DNA of 64,000 nt, taken from contig CAWIJJ010000017.1 in assembly GCA_963836425.1 (NCBI GenBank), positions 1-64,000 of the forward strand. Reading direction: 5' to 3'. A model generated the notes under the pieces. That model saw only the letters and a program-made list of their open reading frames with translations, did not search any database and was not told where the DNA came from. The position numbers and the translations under genes are program-made. This DNA is from CAWIJJ01 sp963836425. Its GTDB lineage: Bacteria > Acidobacteriota > Terriglobia > Bryobacterales > Bryobacteraceae. Positions 9,193 through 16,239 of the stretch are shown piece after piece. Each line of letters opens with the position of its first letter. Position 1 is the stretch's first letter.

Positions 9193-9240
9193 TTGCATGC
9201 CGTCACCCATGCTGTATACTGAACCGTATGGCTCAGTATA
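9193..9240 (+). promoter_or_regulatory. Promoter and palindromic operator of the ArsR operon
   Basis: TTGCAT (9,193-9,198) and TATACT (9,215-9,220) are spaced 16 bases, as in a sigma-70 promoter. The expected transcript start falls at the ATG (9,228), with no ribosome site, so the mRNA is probably leaderless. A 26-bp imperfect palindrome (arms TATACTGA and TCAGTATA, 9,215-9,240) covers the -10 box and start codon, a good position for autorepression by the ArsR protein. Confidence 0.55.
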
Positions 9241-9593
9241 GCCAAGCCCACTTCGATGCCTCGTTCGGCGCGCTCTCGGACGCCACCCGACGCGGCGTTC
9301 TGGAGCAACTCGGGCGTGCGGACGCTTCGATCACAGCCCTTGCCGAGAGGTTCCACATGACCCTTACGGGCATGAAGAAACATGTAGGCGTCTTAGAGCA
9401 AGCGGGGCTCGTCAGCACAGAGAAGGTTGGGCGCGTGCGGACCTGCAAGCTCGGGCTGCGCGGACTGGAAGAAGAGGCGGCATGGATCGAGAGGTATCGC
9501 CAGCTCTGGGCCGCGCGCTTCGACGAGTTGGACATTGTTGTCGAGGAATTGAAACGGAAGGAGAAAGCAAATGGACGTAAGAAGAGAAAGTGA
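9228..9593 (+). CDS. ArsR/HTH_20-family winged-helix regulator
   Basis: This 121-residue protein has the ArsR winged-helix core: FGALSDATRRGVLEQLG, ITALAERFHMTLTGMKKHVGVLEQAGLV (recognition helix) and the wing VGRVRTCKLG. No cysteine metal site of the classical ArsR type is present, so this is the metal-independent subfamily that usually sits beside an AHSA1/SRPBCC gene, as here. It overlaps the next gene by 23 bp. It probably represses its own operon through the palindrome over its start codon. The start at 9,228 is supported by the promoter spacing and by the usual N-terminus (MAQYSQAHFDASF). Confidence 0.85.
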   Translation: MAQYSQAHFDASFGALSDATRRGVLEQLGRADASITALAERFHMTLTGMKKHVGVLEQAGLVSTEKVGRVRTCKLGLRGLEEEAAWIERYRQLWAARFDELDIVVEELKRKEKANGRKKRK

Positions 9594-10080
9594 GGCCACC
9601 CCCACGAAGAACCGCACGGGGGTGGAGCGGAAGTCCGAGCGCGAACTCGTCGTCACACGCACCGTCAACGCGCCTGCGCGCCTCGTGTTCGAGGCGTGGA
9701 CCAAGGCAGAACTATTCAGGAGGTGGTGGGTACCAAAATCGTATGGGCTGACCCTGCTTTCCTGCGAAATGGATGTTCGCGTTGGGGGGCAGTATCGTTT
9801 GGTGTTTCGCCACGAAGATTCGACGATGGAGTTCTTCGGCACGTACCTCGAAGTGACACCGCACTCGCGCCTCGTTTGGACCAACGAGGAAGGTGACAAC
9901 GGCAAGACCGTCACCACGGTGACCTTCGATGAAACCGCAGGCAAGACGCTGTTGGTGGTGCACGATCTCTATCCCTCGAAGGAAGCGCTTGACTCCGGAT
10001 CGACGGGCGCGATGCCCGAGGCGCTCGACCAACTCGACGAGCTTCTCGCCAGCCTGGGATCAAGTACGGAGACAAAATGA
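9571..10080 (+). CDS. SRPBCC/AHSA1-domain protein
   Basis: This 169-residue protein has the START-like fold typical of Aha1-related proteins: ELVVTRTVNAPARLVFEAWTKAELFRRWW, then GGQYRLVFRH, FFGTYLEVTPHSRLVWTNE and a C-terminal helix with ALDQLDELLASL. Members bind hydrophobic ligands or act as small-molecule stress proteins; the ligand here is unknown. The first 25 residues are charged and extra, so an internal start is possible. It overlaps both the upstream regulator (23 bp) and the downstream hydrolase (ATGA), giving a tightly coupled three-gene operon. Confidence 0.85.
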   Translation: MDVRRESEATPTKNRTGVERKSERELVVTRTVNAPARLVFEAWTKAELFRRWWVPKSYGLTLLSCEMDVRVGGQYRLVFRHEDSTMEFFGTYLEVTPHSRLVWTNEEGDNGKTVTTVTFDETAGKTLLVVHDLYPSKEALDSGSTGAMPEALDQLDELLASLGSSTETK

Positions 10081-10985
10081 CGCAGCCAATCCATCAAACA
10101 AACGCTTCCGGTCGGCGACAGAACGGGCGGCGTTCAGCAGTGCGGAAGACAGCTTTCCTTTTAATGACGCTCGTTACGACTGACGTGTCGGCGCAGCAGA
10201 AGCCAACGACGGGCTACGCGCCAGTCAATGGAATCAACATGTACTACGAAGTCCACGGCGGCGGCGAACCGGTGGTGTTGCTTCACGGCGCGTTCATGAC
10301 CATCACCAACAACTGGGCCGGGTGGATCAGCGAGCTCTCCAAAACACGGAAAGTCATTGCCGTCGAAATGCAAGGTCACGGCCGCACGGCGGACGTCCCA
10401 CGAGATATCACCTACGAAAACCTCGCCGACGACGTGGCCGCACTGCTCAATTATCTCAAGATCCCGCGAGCGGACCTTATCGGCTACAGCATGGGCGGAG
10501 CCGTGGCGATGCAGTGTGCGATCCGCCATCCGGACAAAGTGCGAAGGGCAGTCATCATTTCGTCCACGTTCCGCAGTGACGGCATGATCGCGGAAGGGCT
10601 CGAAGCTATCCCGAAACTCACGGCGGACGATTTCAAAGGCTCGCCCATTGAGGCCGAGTACAAGAAGCTGAGTCCGACTCCGGACGACTTTCCGAACTTC
10701 GTCCAGCGAATCGTCGCCACGGCCTCGAAAGGGTACGACTTCGGAGCCGACAAGCTTAAGGCCACCACGACGCCCATGTTTTTCATCCACGGCGACGCTG
10801 ACGGCGTGCGGCTCGCGCACGTCGCGGAGATGTTTCGCCTAAAGGGTGGCGAGATCCACGGCGACATGAAGCCGCGCTCCGCATCGCGATTGGCCATCTT
10901 GCCCGACACCACCCACGTGACACTGATGCAGCGCATACCCATCATCGTCCCAATGGTGAACGACTTTCTCGACGCCAAGCCGTAG
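10077..10985 (+). CDS. Alpha/beta hydrolase, probably exported
   Basis: This 302-residue protein begins in an ATGA overlap. Residues 20-40 (RKTAFLLMTLVTTDVSAQQ) look like a signal peptide after a basic extension, with cleavage near the AQQ. The hydrolase core has the oxyanion HGAF, the nucleophile elbow GYSMGG, the acid in FFIHGDADG and the final histidine in LPDTTHVTL, so the triad is complete. The substrate is unknown. Its operon with an ArsR regulator and a SRPBCC protein suggests a ligand-inducible response to a small lipophilic compound, which is inference. Confidence 0.85.
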   Translation: MTQPIHQTNASGRRQNGRRSAVRKTAFLLMTLVTTDVSAQQKPTTGYAPVNGINMYYEVHGGGEPVVLLHGAFMTITNNWAGWISELSKTRKVIAVEMQGHGRTADVPRDITYENLADDVAALLNYLKIPRADLIGYSMGGAVAMQCAIRHPDKVRRAVIISSTFRSDGMIAEGLEAIPKLTADDFKGSPIEAEYKKLSPTPDDFPNFVQRIVATASKGYDFGADKLKATTTPMFFIHGDADGVRLAHVAEMFRLKGGEIHGDMKPRSASRLAILPDTTHVTLMQRIPIIVPMVNDFLDAKP

Positions 10986-10999
10986 CCGTGCTACGGCTC

Positions 11000-11020
11000 T
11001 GATCCATCTTCGCCGGCCGC
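11000..11020 (+). repeat. 21-bp direct repeat, right copy
   Basis: Identical to 9,079-9,099, lying 14 bases after the hydrolase stop codon. Together the copies frame about 1.9 kb of DNA. Confidence 0.75.
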
Positions 11021-11123
11021 AATCGCGATCGGCGCTGTGCCGCTGACGATGCGAGCGGCCCCACATCACGATTTCCCGGCAGTTTCGATGGCCTGTGCCC
11101 GGTTTGGCCGTCGCGCTGGAACC

Positions 11124-11303
11124 CTACTCGTCCCGCAAGGCCATCAGCGGATCGATCCGGGATGCGCGGCGGGCAGGCAGGAAGGACCAATCCCGTGGTC
11201 ACCACTTCTCATGGTCGCGGCGTGACTTCTCCTGCGTCTCGCGTTCCAAGTGCTCGCGGATGTCCTGGTCGAGATCCGCAAGCGCCCGCCGGCGGCGTGT
11301 CAT
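11124..11303 (-). pseudogene. Remnant of an ADOP-type ABC permease (internal deletion)
   Basis: The ATG at 11,303 overlaps the PadR stop (ATGA), the standard layout of acidobacterial PadR/permease pairs. The frame opens MTRRRRALADLDQDIREHLERETQEK, the conserved permease N-terminus. After 34 codons it meets a TGA and, still in frame, continues FLPARRASRIDPLMALRDE, the conserved last residues of the same family, with a stop at 11,124. The roughly 800 codons between are gone. The result is a 60-codon scar with both ends of the gene preserved in frame. Confidence 0.7.
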
Positions 11304-11659
11304 AGCGAACCCTCCCGGGCGGGTTTGAGGACGTTGGCCATGGCGCGGGCGAGCTTCTCCCAGCGAGTGGTCTCCACGTGGAGTTGCCTGTGCCCCTTGG
11401 CGGTCAGCCGGTAGAACTTGGCGCGGCGGTTGTTTTCGGAAGTGCCCTCGTCCGCGAAGATCCAGCGGCGCTTGATGAGGCGGTGCAAGGCGGGATAGAG
11501 GGACCCTTGCTCTACCTGGAGCACGTCTTCCGATTGGCGCTCGATGCTCTTGGCGATAGCGTGGCCGTGAGCCGGCCCAGGAGCCAGCGTCCTCAGGATC
11601 AGCAGGTCGAGCGTGCCCTGCAGCAGTTCGATCCGCTCCGATTCCTCTTTAGTAGACAT
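11300..11659 (-). CDS. PadR-family transcriptional regulator
   Basis: A 119-residue PadR regulator: LLQGTLDLLILRTLAPGPAHGHAIAKSIE (helices 1-2), VLQVEQGSLYPALHRLIKRRWI (recognition helix) and the wing SENNRRAKFYRLTAKGHRQL. The C-terminal helix for dimerisation is short, as in PadR proteins that control ADOP permeases. Its stop overlaps the permease remnant (ATGA). With the permease deleted it is an orphan regulator; it may still repress its own strong promoter. Confidence 0.9.
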   Translation of the reverse strand: MSTKEESERIELLQGTLDLLILRTLAPGPAHGHAIAKSIERQSEDVLQVEQGSLYPALHRLIKRRWIFADEGTSENNRRAKFYRLTAKGHRQLHVETTRWEKLARAMANVLKPAREGSL

Positions 11660-11668
11660 CCTAGGTGA

Positions 11669-11697
11669 ATCATAGACCCACTCCAGTAGAATGTCAA
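11669..11697 (-). promoter_or_regulatory. Near-consensus sigma-70 promoter of padR
   Basis: On the minus strand TTGACA (11,697-11,692) and TATGAT (11,674-11,669) are separated by exactly 17 bases. The expected transcript start is only a few bases before the padR ATG at 11,659, so the leader is almost absent. An inverted pair CCACTC/GAGTGG around the -35 region could be the PadR site. Confidence 0.7.
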
Positions 11698-11916
11698 GGT
11701 GAGTGGAGGGTGAGTCCGCTGTTAGGGGGACCGCAGCAGAATAAATCGAGAGCTCGCCGGCAGCCGAGCTCCTCCGAGTCTGTAAAAGGCTGTGCGCGTC
11801 AGGAAGGGAAACACGGCTGCGGTATTCGCTTCCAGACGATTCTCGTCAGGATGAAAGGCGCTGTCCTATGCATCGGTCACGATTCTTGGCACGAGCCTCT
11901 TCAGCCGACTGCGACC
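11698..11916. other. Intergenic region, no gene seen
   Basis: About 220 bases between the padR promoter and the end of the next broken permease. Neither strand carries a credible coding frame, and I see no terminator. Confidence 0.45.
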
Positions 11917-14564
11917 CTATTCGTTTCTTAGCGCCAGCGTGGGTTCAATGGACGTCGCTCGTAGCGCCGGCAGGAGACCCGCCAATGCGCCGGCGGCGAA
12001 CAGGATTAGGGTGGCGCCCCCTAAGGTCAAGGGGTCAGACGGTGCCAAACCGAACAACAGGGAATTGATCAGCCGCGCCGCGGCCAGCGCCGCGGGCACG
12101 CCGATCACCGCTCCGGCGGCAAGCAGGATGAGGGTCTCCCGCATAATCATCCACAAAACATAGCTCTTTGCGCCCCGAGGGCACTCGGACTCCGATTTCC
12201 GCGGTTCGGCGCGCAACGCGGAACGCTACTACTCCGTTGATACCGATGGCGCTTAAGGCCAACGCTAACAGGGCGAAGAAACTCGCCAGCGTGGCAAACA
12301 TGCGATCCTGGCGCAACTGGCCTCGAATAACCCCGGGCAAGGTTCTGATGTCGCTAATCAGCGCGTCGCCGTCGATGGCCTGGATTTCGCGCCGTATTGA
12401 CGGGGTCAATGCGGCGGGTTCGGTAACGGTGCGCACGTGGACGATCAGCTTGGCTCTTGGCGGCTCCTGCCAGATGGGGTGAAAGACCATCGGCCGGGGC
12501 TTCTCGCGGACGGAGCCGTACTTGGCGTCGCCTACGACACCGACAATCTCATACCGGCCGCTCGAGGCTTGGCCGCGGTCGCCGAAGCGCTTTCCGATGG
12601 GGTTCTCGGTGCCATAAAACCTATGAGCGAAGGTCTGATTTACCAGGGCCACGAGCGGCGTATTCTCGCGATCCCGCTCCCCGAACTCACGGCCCGTGAG
12701 GCCAGGAATGGCCAGTCCAAAGAATCCCGGATTAACCAGGTTGTCGAACACGTCGCATCCTGCGCCGGATGCCCTGGTGGTCGATCCAACTGCCGGTTCC
12801 AACCGCCGTTTCCGAACACAACATCGCCCGCCAGCGCGATGCTTCTTACACCCGCCAATCCCACCACGCGGCTGGTCAATTCCATCCAGAACCGCTGCCT
12901 GGCCTGAGGCGTCTTCGCGGTCGGTCGAAAGTCCATAAGAACGAGGTTCTCTCGCGCGAGACCCAAGTCGGCGGCACCCAGGTTGCTTAAGCTGCGCGCG
13001 AACAACCCCGCGCCGACCAGCAGTATCATCGAGAGGCCAATTTGAATCGCCAGGAGCCCCTTGACGAGTGGCAGATTCAACGGGCCTCTCTGGCGGCTCG
13101 CATTCAGATGGAGCCGGACATGTCGGCGCGCGTGGCGCGAATCGCAGGCATCAGCCCAAATAGCAGGCCAGTCGCAACGGACAAGGTGAATCCGACGGCC
13201 AATATCCTGTAGTCGAGCTGGAAATCGAGTGCGACGCTCTGCAGGTCGCGTATCAAGAATCCCAGCATGAGACGATGTCCCCAACCTGCAATCAGCAAGC
13301 CGAGCGCGCCGCCTGCCAGCGAAAGGAGGAGGTTCTCGGTCATCAACTGCCGGACCAACCGCCATCGCCCCCCGCCGAGCGCCAGTCGGATGCCGATTTC
13401 CCGCGAACGGGCGGCGGAGCGGGCCATCAGCAGATTCGCAAGGTTGGCGCACGCAATCATGAGCACCAATCCTGTGAGACCAAGAAGGATCTTCAGTGTG
13501 CTGGAGTAGTCCCAGTAGGTCCACCTCACGACCGAGGTCCCCTCAGCGGCGCGATTCACCAGAAGCCGTTGCGAGAAGAAAGCATTCCGCTCCCGTTCGG
13601 GGGATAGCTTGAACTCGTCCCGAAGGGATTCCAGGGCCTGTCGGAACAACGGCTCAAGTTGGGCGCGTGCGCCGGCAGCCGAAACGCCTGGTCGCAAGCG
13701 GCCCAGCACCCAGACCTGGCCCGGATCTGAGTCCACCGCGAGCGGCACCCACAGATCGGGAACCGCTGCTCTATCGATGCCAAAAAACTCGGGAGGCATG
13801 ATGCCTACGACGGTGTACCGTTGGCCGGACAAACGCACGCTGGCGCCGAGAGCGGACGGAGCCCTCCCGAACTGCCGACTCCAGAATGAGTAGCTGATTA
13901 CTGCCACGCGATTCGCCGAGCCAATTCGGTCATCGTCCGGACCAATTGTTCGCCCCATGAGAGGCTGGACCCCCAATGACGGAAAGAACGACCCGGAGAC
14001 TTCGTGCGCCCGGGCGCGCTCCGGCAGGCCCTCAACTTGAAACGCAGGACTCGACGGGCTGATCGCAAAAATCTCTGAGAGAACTTCGTGGTCACGGCGC
14101 AGATACTCAAAAACCCGGAAGGGGAGATTCGTCATGATGGCGTCTGGGCTAGCCCTGACGAACTCCACGAGTTCCTGCGGGTTCTTTACCGGCAACGCCC
14201 GGAGCAGCATGACATCCATCAAGCTGAAGAGCGCCGCATTTGCCCCGATGCCCAGAGCGAGCGATAGCACCGCTATGATACTGAACGCCGGCGCCTTTGC
14301 GAGTGTGCGGGTTGCATAGCGCAAGTCTTGCCAGAGCGTTTCAAGGGGGGCGAATGTCCAGAGGTCGCGGCAGGACTCGCGGATGTGCGTAGCGTTTCCG
14401 AATTGGCGTCGCGCCAGTGCGTGCGCCGCAGCATCGTCGCCATACTGTCGGGCGCGCATGGCATGGTGAAACGCGAGTTCCTCGTCCAGGTCGCTGTCAA
14501 GCCTGCGCCGATAAACCAGTGCCTTCACTCGCAGCCAGATGGCATTGAGGCGTTCAAGCAGCAC
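11917..14564 (-). pseudogene. ADOP-type macrolide-exporter-like ABC permease (MacB/FtsX), frameshifted
   Basis: The minus strand encodes a near-full-length permease of about 880 codons in four frame segments. 14,564-13,104: MLLERLNAIWLRVKAL through the first MacB periplasmic domain and transmembrane helices to GLLFGLMPAIRATRADMSGSI. About 13,100-12,810: LPLVKGLLAIQIGLSMILLVGAGLFARSL and the second periplasmic domain. 12,802 to about 12,190: FFGLAIPGLTGREF to AIGINGVVAFRVARRTAEIGVR. 12,216-11,917: ILLAAGAVIGVPAALAA to SIEPTLALRNE. Each join is a small frame change. The family has duplicated FtsX domains and no ATPase, and is hugely expanded in acidobacteria. Its ATG lies 9 bases after the PadR stop. 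Not functional as written. Confidence 0.8.
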
Positions 14565-14573
14565 GTGAACCTC

Positions 14574-14912
14574 CTAAGCGGTATCCATGATCAGCGCAAT
14601 AGCCGAGGTCATACGGCTCCATTGCTCCGCTTCCGCAGCAAGTTGTCTCCGTCCAGCACCGGTCAGCCGATAGTACTTGGCTCGCCGGTTGTTATCCGAC
14701 ATGCCCCATTCGGAGGCCAGTAGGCCCCGTAGTTCAAGCCGGTGAAGCGCCGGATACAGGGCCCCCTCTTCGACACGGAGCACGTTATTGGAGGTTGCCT
14801 GGATGAACTCTACAATTGCGTAGCCATGCAACGACCCGTGCACCAGCGTCTTCAGTACCAGCATGTCGAGCGTGCCCGGAATCAGGTCGGCGGGTTTTCC
14901 CTGGGCTCCCAT
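14574..14912 (-). CDS. PadR-family transcriptional regulator
   Basis: A 112-residue PadR protein: LIPGTLDMLVLKTLVHGSLHGYAIVEFIQ, then VLRVEEGALYPALHRLELRGLL as recognition helix and the wing MSDNNRRAKYYRLTGAGRRQL. It stands immediately upstream of a permease gene, the normal PadR-ADOP pairing, and is intact while its partner is broken. A 19-bp palindrome lies over its start codon and probably serves autoregulation. It is clearly diverged from the other PadR at 11,300, so the two loci are not a recent duplication. Confidence 0.9.
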   Translation of the reverse strand: MGAQGKPADLIPGTLDMLVLKTLVHGSLHGYAIVEFIQATSNNVLRVEEGALYPALHRLELRGLLASEWGMSDNNRRAKYYRLTGAGRRQLAAEAEQWSRMTSAIALIMDTA

Positions 14913-14926
14913 AAGTTATTTATGGG
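14908..14926 (-). promoter_or_regulatory. Palindrome over the padR start codon (candidate operator)
   Basis: A 19-bp inverted repeat with 7-base arms (CCCATAA / TTATGGG) and a 5-base centre. The left arm includes the start codon of the PadR gene, so binding there would block transcription or translation start. Confidence 0.5.
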
Positions 14927-15253
14927 TAGCGTATCACCAGGAAACTTGGAATACAAGAGATTTCTCACATTTGAGGCCTGTTTATAGCCTTTCAATCAGC
15001 GGGATACAAGGCCGGCCCAATGCCGTTTCCCAGGCCCACGGTCCGGATCGGTGAACGAAGCTCATGTCGGATTGCTTCTGGATTGACTACGGTACGACAC
15101 GCCCCGGTCTTGGATCAGTTGAGGACATCGGTCCGGGATCACAGTCGGCCGCCTTGACGGCCTTGGGTTGCGGAATTGCTGAAATCATTCCGCCTGGTGT
15201 AGACTTGCTCTGAAATATTTTTGCCGGTACGGCAACAAACGGGACGAGTGGCG
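14927..15253. other. Intergenic region between divergent genes
   Basis: About 330 bases holding upstream sequence for padR (minus) and for the exported methyltransferase relic (plus). No credible coding frame, RNA gene or strong hairpin was seen here beyond the padR palindrome. Confidence 0.45.
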
Positions 15254-16062
15254 ATGAACGTCAGCCGAAGAACCGCGCTTTCAACAATGATCGCAGTCGC
15301 CTGTGCAAGCGGGCAAACTACTGCGACCGACGAGGAGTGGTCTACCTTCATCGCGTGGGTGAGAAATTCGCCTCCCGGGATGTTCAGCAATCAGAGTGAA
15401 GTATTCCCCGGATATCAGAAGAAGTTGATCGCGGACGGCTTGCGAAGTACGGACGCCGCGGTGCTCGCTGCGCGACTTCAAAAACGCTCGATCGATAATC
15501 CGGAGTGGACCGCAGAAAACTTCAACCGTATCTACCACCAGGCCGCCGATCGGTTTGTGAAACCGGACGCTTCTCTAGTCGAAATGATTCGCCTCCTGAA
15601 ACCGGGGAAAGCTCTCGATATCGGTATGGGCCAAGGCCGGAACGCGATCTTCCTGGCATAGCAGGGTTGGGATGTCACCGGCATAGACCTGTCTGAATTG
15701 GGCGTGGCTGAAGCAAGGGAACGGGCACGCAGGCTGGGTGTGCGTATCGACGCGCGGGTACAGGATGTCTTCCGTTTCGACTTAGGCGAGAAGCAATGGG
15801 ATCTGATATGCCTGATGTATTCATTATTCCAGCAAGCCAACCGGGTCTATACCAGCGAATTGCCACGGCAGTCAGACCGGGCGGCCGTGTGATTGTGGAA
15901 GGGACTGGCATTCCGCCATTACAAACGTTGCTGGCCGAAGTCGAGAAATGGCTGCAAACGCAACTTCACGTTATCAAATTGGATTATCGTGAGGTTCAAG
16001 GCGGCTGGGGTAGAAGCACAGACGTTCCGGGTCCTCACTTAATCCTGCAAAGGCCCGTGTAA
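15254..16062 (+). pseudogene. SAM-dependent methyltransferase with export signal, broken
   Basis: The ATG at 15,254 gives a twin-arginine-like leader (MNVSRRTALSTMIAVACASG). The methyltransferase core follows: MIRLLKPGKALDIGMGQGRNAIFLA (motif I). A TAG at 15,659 interrupts exactly there, and the same frame continues QGWDVTGIDLSELGVAEA (motif II) and DLICLMYSL. A frame change near 15,830 moves the rest to the next frame: IATAVRPGGRVIVEGTGI to a stop at 16,062. With one nonsense codon and one frameshift it is a pseudogene. Exported methyltransferases with such leaders occur in acidobacteria; the substrate is unknown. Confidence 0.75.
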
Positions 16063-16195
16063 CGCGGTCCGGGCGCACCGCTGGCCACCCCTTCAAAACG
16101 ACTCCGGGACCATCACGGGCAGTCGAACGAACGGAGGCACGTCGAGATCGAAGAACACGCGCCATCTCCTAACAGGCAGCCGTCACATAGAAAAA

Positions 16196-16213
16196 GGCGG
16201 GCCGAAGCCCGCC
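16196..16213 (-). terminator. Rho-independent terminator of the TonB-dependent receptor gene
   Basis: On the minus strand the hairpin has a 7-bp GGCGGGC/GCCCGCC stem closed by a UUCG tetraloop and followed by TTTTT (16,195-16,191). It starts 26 bases after the receptor stop codon. Confidence 0.85.
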
Positions 16214-16239
16214 TCGTTCTTTCCGATCTCTGGTCCTTG

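Noticed and set aside
8787..9227. N-terminal extension of the ArsR-family protein
   Set aside because: No start or ribosome site of value; promoter spacing and family length fix the start at 9,228.
9079..11020. An insertion sequence bounded by the 21-bp repeats
   Set aside because: No transposase or terminal inverted repeats are present; the cargo is a regulator, a SRPBCC protein and a hydrolase.
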